A DNA stretch of 12,878 nt from JAMIFN01 sp035906235 (GTDB lineage: Bacteria > Pseudomonadota > Gammaproteobacteria > Burkholderiales > Burkholderiaceae_C): contig JAMIFN010000058.1 of the NCBI GenBank assembly GCA_035906235.1, positions 1-12,878 on the forward strand, written 5' to 3'. Position numbers and translations under genes: made by a program. The notes beneath the pieces are model-generated. The model was not told the origin of the DNA and did not search any database. It saw only the letters and a program-made list of their open reading frames with translations. Positions within the stretch are counted from its first letter, which is position 1. The number at the start of each line of letters is the position of its first letter. Below, piece by piece: positions 1 to 6,782 of the stretch.

Positions 1-146
1 CAGACCATGACGGTGTGGCTGCCTTGTATGCCATAACGCTGCTGAGCCTGTTTATAAGTCAGCTCCCCTCTTTCGACCTGCTCGACCACTGACAATTTAA
101 AAGCCAAGGTGTAATCCTTCTGACTGCGCTTGATGTATGTTTCCAT
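1..146 (-). CDS. IS3-family transposase OrfA, N-terminal part (partial)
   Basis: The minus-strand ATG at 144-146 opens a frame that runs off the window after 48 codons. The product begins METYIKRSQKDYTLAFK and continues with VVEQVERGELTYKQAQ and RYGIQGSHTV. This is the helix-turn-helix DNA-binding region typical of OrfA in IS3-family elements, which is normally made into a full OrfAB transposase by programmed -1 frameshifting. The start is supported by a GAGGA ribosome binding site about seven bases upstream. The catalytic DDE part (OrfB) would lie outside the window, so it cannot be said whether the element is intact. Family assignment is from motif recognition; the subgroup is not assigned. 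Confidence 0.8.
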   Translation of the reverse strand, partial: METYIKRSQKDYTLAFKLSVVEQVERGELTYKQAQQRYGIQGSHTVMV

Positions 147-200
147 AAGCCTTTCCTCGTTAAGAAGGCCTAACTTGTCAAGCTATTTCAGGATGGGTCA
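1..200 (-). mobile_element. IS3-family insertion sequence, one end (partial)
   Basis: The left edge of the window carries the 5' end of an insertion sequence whose orfA reads leftward out of the window. On the minus strand the likely terminal inverted repeat begins TGACCCATCC at position 200, fitting the 5'-TG...CA-3' ends of IS3-family elements. About 54 bases separate that end from the orfA start. The boundary at 200 is inferred from the TG end and from the ftsH terminator that begins ten bases further on. The other end and any target duplication lie outside the window, so completeness and the exact boundary cannot be checked. Confidence 0.7.
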
Positions 201-210
201 GCACAGAAAG

Positions 211-235
211 AAAAAGCAGGCTAAGCCTGCTTTTT
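211..235 (-). terminator. Rho-independent terminator after ftsH
   Basis: AAAAAGCAGGC (211-221) and GCCTGCTTTTT (225-235) form a perfect 11-bp inverted repeat with a 3-base loop. On the minus strand it lies 23 bases after the ftsH stop and ends in a T tract, so it should stop ftsH transcription. A/T runs flank both sides, so it may also work in the plus direction. The insertion sequence end lies about ten bases beyond it. Confidence 0.85.
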
Positions 236-258
236 CGAGGGCTTGTGTGAAGGGGTAT

Positions 259-2238
259 TTAGTCTTGAGGGAAAGCTGTGGCCGCTGCACCCGGATGCGC
301 TGCCGTTGGCGGCGTCAGCCCAGTCGTGGCTTCGTCGGCGTTGGGGCTGTTGCCCGTGCCGCCAGCCGCGCCGGCAGATGGTTTATCAGCGTCTTTGCTG
401 CGCGGTACAAAATCTTTGGGTGGCTGCGGCTCACGCCCAGCCATGATGTCTTGGATTTGCTCGCGCCCGATCGTCTCCCAACGCATCAACGCCGCAGTCA
501 TGGCTTCTACCTTGTCACGGTTGGCCTCTAAAATTGCCTGCGTTTTGGCGTATTGCTCATCCAAAATGCGGCGAATTTCGGCGTCCACCTTTTGCATAGT
601 CTCCTCACTAATGCTGGTGGTTCGGCTCATGCTGCGCCCCAAAAAGACTTCGCCCTCGTCTTCGGCATAAACCATGGGGCCAAGCACAGGGCTCATGCCA
701 TAACGGGTAACCATATCGCGTGCGATTTTGGTGGCGCGCTCGTAGTCGTTCGATGCGCCCGTGGAGATTTTGTGAACAAACAAATCTTCGGCCACGCGGC
801 CACCAAAAAGGATGCTGATTTCATGCAGCATTTGATCAAAGTACAGACTAAAGCGATCGCGCTCAGGCAGTTGCCAAGTCAAGCCCAAAGCACGGCCACG
901 CGGCATGATGGTGACTTTGTGCACGGGGTCGGTGCCCGGCAAAATTTCTGCCACCACCGCATGGCCAGACTCATGGTAGGCCGTGGCTTGTTTTTCCTCG
1001 TCCGTCATGACCATGCTCTTGCGCTCAGGCCCCATGAAGATTTTGTCTTTGGCTTTTTCAAAATCTTGCATTTCCACCGTTTTTGCTTCACGGCGCGCCG
1101 CCATCAAGGCAGCTTCGTTGCACAAATTGGCCAAATCCGCACCACTCATGCCAGGCGTACCACGCGCCAAAATATCGGGCTGCACATCATCGCCCAAAGG
1201 CAATTTGCGCAAATGCACATTCAAAATTTGTTCGCGCCCACGAATATCCGGCAAGGTGACATAGACCTGACGGTCAAAACGCCCTGGGCGCAGCAGCGCC
1301 GCATCCAAAATATCAGGGCGATTGGTGGCAGCCACCACAATCACGCCCAGATTGGTTTCAAAACCGTCCATCTCCACCAGCATTTGGTTAAGGGTTTGCT
1401 CGCGTTCGTCATTGCCGCCGCCCAAACCTGCACCGCGCTGGCGGCCTACGGCATCGATTTCATCAATAAAGATGATGCAGGGCGCGTTCTTTTTGGCGTT
1501 TTCAAACATATCACGCACCCGCGATGCGCCCACGCCGACAAACATTTCCACAAAGTCTGAGCCTGAAATGCTAAAGAAAGGCACTTTGGCTTCGCCAGCA
1601 ATCGATTTGGCCAGCAGGGTTTTACCCGTACCAGGGGGGCCGACAAGCAAAAGGCCACGCGGAATGCGTCCACCCAATTTTTGGAATTTGCTTGGATCCT
1701 TCAAGAAATCGACGACTTCTTTGACCTCTTCTTTGGCCTCGTCGCAGCCAGCCACATCCGCAAAAGTGACGACATTGCTGTTTTCGTCGAGCATGCGTGC
1801 CTTGGATTTGCCAAAGCTAAAAGGCCCGCCTTTGCCGCCACCTTGCATTTGGCGCATAAAGTAAATCCACACGCCCAGCAGCAGCAAAAGCGGCAGCGAG
1901 TTGATCAGCAGCTCAACTAAGAAAGAGCGTTTTTCAACCGGTTTGACATCAAAAGCCACTTGGTTATTGATCAAATCGCCCACCAAACCCTGGTCTAAAA
2001 AGGGGGCGGTGGTTTTGATGCGGCTGCCATCGGCCTTGACCGCGCTAATCTCCCCGCTCACCCCTGCGGGGATTTTTGCCTCTTTGATTTGCTTGTCGCG
2101 CACCAGCTGCAGGAAGCTGGAATAGGTCACGGTGGACGCGCCCGTAGCAGGGTCTGAGAAAGAGCGGAACAAGCTGAACATCAACAGCAGGGCAATCACC
2201 CAGACTGCGGCTTTGACATACCAAGCGTTTTTATTCAA
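259..2238 (-). CDS. ftsH: ATP-dependent zinc metalloprotease FtsH
   Basis: Membrane-anchored AAA+ protease that pulls out and degrades misfolded or unassembled membrane proteins and some short-lived cytosolic regulators; it works as a hexamer. The 659-residue product is slightly longer than E. coli FtsH. An N-terminal membrane segment lies at about 8-27, a periplasmic domain follows, and a second membrane segment lies at about 106-128. The AAA module has Walker A GPPGTGKT (200-207), pore loop MFVGVGAS (232-239), Walker B IIFIDE (255-260) and the second region of homology at about 302-323 with arginine fingers R317 and R320. The zinc site is HESGH (422-426) with probable third ligand D498. The C-terminal tail, from about 620, is rich in Ala, Gly, Pro and Thr. 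The start codon is TTG (2236-2238), chosen because the family N-terminus begins there and GGAG lies upstream. It follows der by 132 bases and has its own candidate heat-shock promoter. Confidence 0.97.
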   Translation of the reverse strand: MNKNAWYVKAAVWVIALLLMFSLFRSFSDPATGASTVTYSSFLQLVRDKQIKEAKIPAGVSGEISAVKADGSRIKTTAPFLDQGLVGDLINNQVAFDVKPVEKRSFLVELLINSLPLLLLLGVWIYFMRQMQGGGKGGPFSFGKSKARMLDENSNVVTFADVAGCDEAKEEVKEVVDFLKDPSKFQKLGGRIPRGLLLVGPPGTGKTLLAKSIAGEAKVPFFSISGSDFVEMFVGVGASRVRDMFENAKKNAPCIIFIDEIDAVGRQRGAGLGGGNDEREQTLNQMLVEMDGFETNLGVIVVAATNRPDILDAALLRPGRFDRQVYVTLPDIRGREQILNVHLRKLPLGDDVQPDILARGTPGMSGADLANLCNEAALMAARREAKTVEMQDFEKAKDKIFMGPERKSMVMTDEEKQATAYHESGHAVVAEILPGTDPVHKVTIMPRGRALGLTWQLPERDRFSLYFDQMLHEISILFGGRVAEDLFVHKISTGASNDYERATKIARDMVTRYGMSPVLGPMVYAEDEGEVFLGRSMSRTTSISEETMQKVDAEIRRILDEQYAKTQAILEANRDKVEAMTAALMRWETIGREQIQDIMAGREPQPPKDFVPRSKDADKPSAGAAGGTGNSPNADEATTGLTPPTAAHPGAAATAFPQD

Positions 2239-2295
2239 AAGAAATCTCCAAAAATGGGAGCTGAGCTAAAAATTGGACAGAAAGCAGTAGGACGC

Positions 2296-2323
2296 AAATG
2301 CGGCAAATTTTACGCATTTCAAG
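2296..2323 (-). promoter_or_regulatory. Candidate sigma-32 (heat-shock) promoter for ftsH
   Basis: On the minus strand the spacer between der and ftsH contains CTTGAAA (2317-2323), 13 bases, then CCGCATTT (2296-2303). This is close to the RpoH consensus CTTGAAA / CCCCATNT in both sequence and spacing, with GG directly before the -35 box. Transcription would start near 2288-2290, about 50 bases before the TTG start. ftsH is a known RpoH target in E. coli, which fits. No comparably good sigma-70 -10 box is seen at the usual distance from the TTGAAA. This is a pattern match only. Confidence 0.55.
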
Positions 2324-2370
2324 CCACCGTATTTCAGCAACTCCATCAATGCCCTTGCCAGAGGCTCTTG

Positions 2371-3699
2371 CTACTTGTCAGCATAAGGGTTGGCCGTAGT
2401 GCGCATTTCAATGCGCATGGGCGTGCCAACCAAATCAAAGGCTTTGCGGAAACGCCCTTCCAAATAGCGTTTGTACGAATCGGTGACATGGTCGAGCGAG
2501 CTGCCATGCACCACGATGATGGGTGGATTCATGCCGCCCTGGTGCGCATAACGCGGTTTGGGGCGGAACATGCCCGCCCGCTTGGGTGACTGAAACTGCA
2601 CCGCCTCTTGCAAAATCTTGGTCAGCTGTGGCGTCGGCATTTTGCGTCTAGCCGCAGCATAGGCGCTGGTAATCGATTTCCAGACTGGCGTTAGGCCTTG
2701 GCGTTTCTTCGCGCTAATCATGTGGAAGTTGGCAAACTTCAAAAAGCCGAGGCGCATTTCCACCTGACGCTGCAATTGCTCGCGCTGGTAGGCATCGACC
2801 GCATCCCATTTATTGATGGCCACCACCAAAGCGCGGCCTGAATCGACCACATAGCCCGCGATATGCGCATCTTGGTCGCTGATGTCTTGGCTGGCATCCA
2901 GCAACAACAGCACCACATTGGCGTCTTCAATGGCTTGCAGGGTTTTGACCACCGAGAATTTCTCGATCGCCTCAAAAACCCGGCCTTTGCGGCGCAGACC
3001 AGCCGTATCAATCAGCTCAAACTTTTGCCCATCGCGTTCAAAGGGGACGCTGATGGCATCGCGTGTCGTGCCTGGCATATCAAAGGCAATCAGGCGCTCT
3101 TCGCCCAGCCAAGTGTTGATAAGCGTGGATTTGCCCACATTCGGGCGGCCAGCCACCGCCAGGCGAATCACATCTTCCTCGGGCTTGGCCTCTTCGTCCT
3201 CGGGCAGATTGAGCGGCTCGAGCGCCATCTCGATCAAAGCGCGCACCCCTTGCCCGTGCGAGGCCGAGACGGGCAAGACCTCGCCCAAACCCAGCTCATA
3301 AAACTCGGCCAGCTGATGGCCCTCGCTCATGCCCTCAGCCTTATTGGCCACCAGCAGCATGGGTTTAGACAGGCGGCGCAGGTAGTTGGCGATATCGTGG
3401 TCTTGCGCCGACAAGCCGCCGCGTGCATCCACCACAAAAATCACGATATCGGCCTCGGCCACGGCTTGGCGCGTTTGTTTGGCCATTTCCTTGTAAATGC
3501 CGCTCTCGGCCGTGGGCTCAAAACCGCCCGTGTCGATGACGATGTATTCGTGCTTACCCAGCTTGCCATTGCCATAGTGGCGGTCGCGCGTTAGCCCCGC
3601 AAAGTCGGCCACGATGGCGTCACGCGATTTGGTCATGCGGTTAAACAGCGTGGATTTGCCCACATTGGGCCGCCCCACCAGGGCGATTACGGGTTTCAT
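2371..3699 (-). CDS. der: Ribosome biogenesis GTPase Der (EngA)
   Basis: Essential GTPase with two tandem G domains and a C-terminal KH-like domain; it helps the 50S ribosomal subunit mature. The 442-residue product shows the first P loop GRPNVGKS at 9-16, DTGG at 56-59 and NKAE at 119-122. The second P loop is GRPNVGKS at 184-191, followed by DTAG at 231-234 and NKWD at 296-299. The KH-like domain spans about 355-438. The first G4 motif has Glu in place of the usual Asp (NKxD), a conservative change that I believe also occurs in related Der proteins. The start is ATG with no strong Shine-Dalgarno. Upstream is the SWIB gene, which has its own terminator, so der probably has its own promoter. 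Downstream is ftsH. In betaproteobacteria der is usually followed by hfq and hflX, so this neighbourhood is unusual. Confidence 0.97.
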   Translation of the reverse strand: MKPVIALVGRPNVGKSTLFNRMTKSRDAIVADFAGLTRDRHYGNGKLGKHEYIVIDTGGFEPTAESGIYKEMAKQTRQAVAEADIVIFVVDARGGLSAQDHDIANYLRRLSKPMLLVANKAEGMSEGHQLAEFYELGLGEVLPVSASHGQGVRALIEMALEPLNLPEDEEAKPEEDVIRLAVAGRPNVGKSTLINTWLGEERLIAFDMPGTTRDAISVPFERDGQKFELIDTAGLRRKGRVFEAIEKFSVVKTLQAIEDANVVLLLLDASQDISDQDAHIAGYVVDSGRALVVAINKWDAVDAYQREQLQRQVEMRLGFLKFANFHMISAKKRQGLTPVWKSITSAYAAARRKMPTPQLTKILQEAVQFQSPKRAGMFRPKPRYAHQGGMNPPIIVVHGSSLDHVTDSYKRYLEGRFRKAFDLVGTPMRIEMRTTANPYADK

Positions 3700-3797
3700 A
3701 GGGATTTGGGTACTATTCTTTTAATAGCTGCTCAGGCAGCATTTGTGCGGAAATATCGCAAAAAGCCTGTAAAAATAAGGCGCAAGACTGAGCAACG

Positions 3798-3803
3798 ATT
3801 GTA
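3798..3803 (-). promoter_or_regulatory. Candidate -10 box for der
   Basis: TACAAT on the minus strand matches five of six bases of the sigma-70 -10 consensus. It lies between the SWIB terminator and der, which would give a leader of about 90 bases. No convincing -35 box is seen at 16-18 bases, so this is a weak call. Confidence 0.3.
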
Positions 3804-3831
3804 GCCGCCCAAGCCCAAACACGCGGCCAAT

Positions 3832-3863
3832 AAAAAACCGCTGCCCATTTGAGCAGCGGTTTT
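3832..3863 (-). terminator. Rho-independent terminator after the SWIB gene
   Basis: AAAACCGCTGC (3834-3844) and GCAGCGGTTTT (3853-3863) pair over 11 bp around an 8-base loop. On the minus strand the hairpin starts 22 bases after the SWIB stop and ends in six T residues. It should separate the SWIB transcript from der. Confidence 0.85.
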
Positions 3864-3885
3864 GGTGCCCAAGGGCCGCCTGCGC

Positions 3886-4239
3886 TTACGACAGGTGTTT
3901 ACCCAAGAGGCCAGCCATTTCAAACATGCTGACTTGTTTTTTGCCGCCAAATACGGGCAACAGCGCCGCATCGGCGTTGATGTTGCGCTTGTTGGCCGCG
4001 TCTTGCAGATTGTGCTTTTTGATGTAAACCCAGATTTGCTTGACCACTTCGGTACGCGGCAGGGGCTTGGCACCAACCACTTTGGCCAAATCAGCGCTAG
4101 GCGTCAGCGCTTTCATAAAGGCTGGGTTAGGGGTGCGTTTTGCCGCAGCTGCTTTAGGCGCAGCAGCTTTTTTTGCAGGTGCTTTAGCGGGAGCTTTTGC
4201 AACAGCTTTTTTTGCTGGTGCTTTTTTTGCAGTGGCCAT
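3886..4239 (-). CDS. SWIB/MDM2-domain protein with histone-like Lys/Ala tail
   Basis: A 117-residue basic protein in two parts. Residues 1-35 are almost entirely Lys, Ala and Pro in AKKA / APAK repeats, like the tails of bacterial histone-H1-like proteins. Residues 41-115 form a SWIB domain with VVGAKPLPRTEVVKQIW, the helix YIKKHNLQD, then NKRNINAD and the closing FEMAGLLGKHL. SWIB domains are known from eukaryotic chromatin remodellers, and stand-alone copies occur in Chlamydiae and several proteobacteria, where the role is unclear. DNA or nucleoid binding through the tail is an inference. AAGGA lies about nine bases before the ATG. The gene is monocistronic: it has its own terminator and is divergent from rlmD. 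The tail codons contain three runs of seven A residues in the coding strand, described under findings. Confidence 0.88.
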   Translation of the reverse strand: MATAKKAPAKKAVAKAPAKAPAKKAAAPKAAAAKRTPNPAFMKALTPSADLAKVVGAKPLPRTEVVKQIWVYIKKHNLQDAANKRNINADAALLPVFGGKKQVSMFEMAGLLGKHLS

Positions 4240-4480
4240 GGAAGGTCATCCTTAAGTTAAAAAAACGGGCTAACAGGCGCTGGCGACTACCAAATCCCCC
4301 CCAGGGGCTTCGCCTGCCATCGCTGAGGGCGGATACTACTGCAAAAAAAATCTCGCCCACAATGAAAAGTGTGTTTTTTCCTGAGGCAAACGCGAAAAAA
4401 TGCAGCCGCTTGCGCTCGGTGTTGCGCCCAAGATGCATAAAGGCGCAGCCGAAGCCGCGCCCAAGCCTAGGGGAAGCTGC

Positions 4481-4486
4481 GACAAT
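4481..4486 (+). promoter_or_regulatory. Candidate extended -10 box of rlmD; transcript may be leaderless
   Basis: TGC-GACAAT (4478-4486) reads as an extended -10 element. Transcription would begin about 7 bases later, at 4492-4494, next to the ATG at 4495. There is no Shine-Dalgarno near the ATG; the nearest purine run, GGGGAAG, is about 20 bases away. Together these suggest a leaderless or nearly leaderless mRNA. No -35 box is recognisable. Confidence 0.4.
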
Positions 4487-4494
4487 CGCCCCCC

Positions 4495-5970
4495 ATGAAT
4501 GCCCCTATCACGACCGCTACCCCTGAAAAAAAACCCCTGCCCGCTGGCGCTTTGCGCGTGGAATCGATGGATTTAGATGCCCAAGGCATCGCCCACCGCG
4601 AAGACGGCAAAGTCGTGTTTATTGACGGCGCCCTGCCCTTTGAAGTGGTACGCGCCCAAGTCAATCGCAAAAAAAACACCTGGGAAAACGCCACGCTGAC
4701 TGAAGTGCTGACCCCCTCAACCCTGCGCGTAACACCGCCCTGCCCGCACTTTGGCCTGCACCAAGGCGCTTGCGGCGGCTGCAAAATGCAGCACTTAGAA
4801 GCAGGCGCGCAAGTCGCCATCAAGCAGCGCGTGCTGGAAGACAACCTCTGGCATCTGGGCAAAGTGAAAGCGCAAACCATCTTGCGCCCCATTCAGGGGC
4901 CAGCCTTGGGCTACCGCTACCGCGCGCGTTTGTCGGTGCGCTATGTCAACAAAAAAAACGAAGTGCTGATTGGCTTTCACGAACGCAAAAGCCGCTATAT
5001 CGCCGACATGCAAAGCTGCGCCGTGCTGCCGCCTGCCATCAGCGCCCTGCTGCTGCCCTTGCGCGAGCTCATCGCCAGTATGCAAACGCGCGACCACTTG
5101 CCGCAAATTGAGCTAGCCTGCGGCGACACCCTCACCGCACTGGTGCTGCGCCATCTGCAGCCCCTAGAAGACGGCGACAAGCAAAAACTGCGCGACTTTG
5201 CTGCCGCCCACCCCAGCGTCAACATCCAATGGTGGCTGCAACCCAAAGGGCCAGACACCGTGCAGCTGCTCGACGCCGACGACACGCGCCAGCTGAGCTA
5301 CGCGCTCGATGAGTTTGGCGTGATCATGCCCTTCAAACCCACCGATTTCACCCAGGTCAATCCGCACATCAACCGCGTGCTGGTCGGGCGCGCGCTGCGC
5401 CTTTTGGGTGTGCAAGCGCACGAGCGCGTGATCGACTGGTTTTGCGGCCTGGGCAACTTCACCCTGCCGCTGGCCACGCTCAGCCAACAAGTGCTGGGCA
5501 TAGAAGGCGCTGAAACCCTGGTGGCGCGTGCGCGCAGCAATGCCCAGCAATATTTACAAGGCATTTTGGCAACAAACGCCGTAAAACCTGCCTGGACAGC
5601 TCCTGATTTTGAAGCGCGAAATTTGTTTGAAATGACTGCGCAGATGCTAATTGCCGACGGCCGTGCCGACAAATGGCTGGTCGATCCGCCGCGCGAAGGC
5701 GCTTTTGCCTTGGTTCAGGCTCTGGCTGCCATCCACCAAAGCCGCATCGCTGCCGAAGATACCGACCCCAGCGTAGCCGCGCTAGCCGACGCACAAGGCT
5801 GGCAGCCGCCGCAGCGCATTGTGTATGTCAGCTGCAACCCCGCCACACTAGCGCGTGACGCCGAAGTGCTGGTACACCAAGCGGGCTACACCTGCACCCA
5901 CGCCGGCATGGTGAATATGTTTCCGCACACCGCCCATGTGGAAAGCATGGCCGTTTTCGAGAAAAACTAA
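4495..5970 (+). CDS. rlmD: 23S rRNA (uracil(1939)-C(5))-methyltransferase RlmD
   Basis: SAM-dependent enzyme of the RumA/TrmA family that makes m5U at position 1939 of 23S rRNA and carries a [4Fe-4S] cluster. The 491-residue product begins with a TRAM-like RNA-binding domain (about 17-72). Cluster cysteines are C83, C93, C96 and C175; the first loop is CX9C, longer than the CX5C of E. coli RumA. The methyltransferase domain has FTQVNP (285-290), the SAM loop DWFCGLGNF (314-322), VDPPR (396-400), the catalytic cysteine C446 in VSCNPATLARD, and the probable base E483 near the C-terminus. Residues about 350-372 look like an AT-richer insertion between the SAM loop and the NLFEMT segment. The start is the ATG at the family N-terminus. 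It is divergent from the SWIB gene and 12 bases upstream of the M50-like gene, probably in one operon. Confidence 0.96.
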   Translation: MNAPITTATPEKKPLPAGALRVESMDLDAQGIAHREDGKVVFIDGALPFEVVRAQVNRKKNTWENATLTEVLTPSTLRVTPPCPHFGLHQGACGGCKMQHLEAGAQVAIKQRVLEDNLWHLGKVKAQTILRPIQGPALGYRYRARLSVRYVNKKNEVLIGFHERKSRYIADMQSCAVLPPAISALLLPLRELIASMQTRDHLPQIELACGDTLTALVLRHLQPLEDGDKQKLRDFAAAHPSVNIQWWLQPKGPDTVQLLDADDTRQLSYALDEFGVIMPFKPTDFTQVNPHINRVLVGRALRLLGVQAHERVIDWFCGLGNFTLPLATLSQQVLGIEGAETLVARARSNAQQYLQGILATNAVKPAWTAPDFEARNLFEMTAQMLIADGRADKWLVDPPREGAFALVQALAAIHQSRIAAEDTDPSVAALADAQGWQPPQRIVYVSCNPATLARDAEVLVHQAGYTCTHAGMVNMFPHTAHVESMAVFEKN

Positions 5971-5982
5971 GCAGAGCGCCGC

Positions 5983-6660
5983 ATGAACGACAACACCATC
6001 CAATCCATCATCGTCAGCATCATCCCCCTGCTGCTAGCCATCACCCTGCGCGAAGCCGCGCACGGCTTGGCTGCCAAACGCTTTGGCGACAACACCGCCT
6101 TTATGCTGGGGCGCATCACCCTCAACCCGCTCAAGCACATCGACCCCATAGGCACCGTCATCATGCCCATTGCCCTGTGGGTGCTGTCTAGCGGCACTTT
6201 CACCTTTGGCTATGCCAAACCCGTACCCGTCAACTTCAACAATCTGCACAACCCCAAGCGCGATATGGTTTGGGTCGCCTTTGCCGGGCCTGCCGTCAAT
6301 TTGCTGCAGGCGCTGATTTGGGGGCTGATTGCCATTTTTGCGGGCGGCATGGGCTTGAGCGGCAGCGCCGCGCAATTTATCGGCGGCATGTGCCAAGCGG
6401 GTTTGTGGATCAATGTGCTGCTGTTTGTGTTTAATTTGCTGCCGCTGCCGCCGCTGGATGGCGGGCGCATAGCTGTGGGCTTGCTGCCGCGCGAGCCGTC
6501 TAATCTGCTCGCGCGCATTGAACCCTATGGCTTTTATATCGTGCTGGCGCTCTTGGTCACCAACATCATCTACCCGCTCTGGCTCAAACCCGTGGGCGGC
6601 CTCACCATGGGGCTGATTGCCCTGCTGCTGCAACCCTTTCAAATGATTTTTGGGGCTTAA
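5983..6660 (+). CDS. Site-2 protease (M50) family membrane protein with altered HEXXH
   Basis: A 225-residue polytopic membrane protein of the short M50 group that has no PDZ domain. Known members are intramembrane zinc proteases with HEXXH in one membrane helix and a zinc-binding Asp in a later one. Here the first motif reads REAAH (23-27), with arginine (codon CGC, 6049-6051) where the first zinc-binding histidine is expected. The family signatures NPLKHIDPIG (48-57), FGYAKPVPVNF (75-85), AGPAVN (101-106) and PPLDGGR (156-162, Asp159) are all present. Membrane segments lie at about 7-23, 57-69, 97-121, 133-153 and 184-222. The natural function of this subgroup is poorly known. If the arginine is real the protein may be a pseudoprotease, or may bind metal differently. 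It follows rlmD by 12 bases and is probably cotranscribed; no strong ribosome binding site is seen. Confidence 0.93.
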   Translation: MNDNTIQSIIVSIIPLLLAITLREAAHGLAAKRFGDNTAFMLGRITLNPLKHIDPIGTVIMPIALWVLSSGTFTFGYAKPVPVNFNNLHNPKRDMVWVAFAGPAVNLLQALIWGLIAIFAGGMGLSGSAAQFIGGMCQAGLWINVLLFVFNLLPLPPLDGGRIAVGLLPREPSNLLARIEPYGFYIVLALLVTNIIYPLWLKPVGGLTMGLIALLLQPFQMIFGA

Positions 6661-6668
6661 GGCGCCGC

Positions 6669-6765
6669 TGCATCACCCTTTTTGGATGCTAACGCTTGCC
6701 ATCAGGATGGGGTACGAGCCCGCCTGATAGTGAGATGCCAGCGCGCCGAAAAAGGGGAGTGTGCA
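6669..6765. repeat. Long imperfect inverted repeat between convergent genes
   Basis: The 122 bases between the two convergent stop codons contain nested pairing arms. CCCTTTTT (6676-6683) pairs with AAAAAGGG (6749-6756), and TGCA at 6669 pairs with TGCA ending at 6765. Inside, ATCAGG (6701-6706) pairs with CCTGAT (6722-6727). It may act as a two-way terminator or be a structured RNA. Neither side has a clear run of T after the outer stem, so its role is not settled. Confidence 0.4.
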
Positions 6766-6782
6766 GAGTCTCCTTAAGGGCA

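Noticed and set aside
553..1560. Long plus-strand open frame of 335 codons opposite ftsH
   Set aside because: It is antisense to a clearly conserved ftsH, its composition is unlike a real protein (many His, Gln and Ala from reversed codons), and no motif is recognisable.
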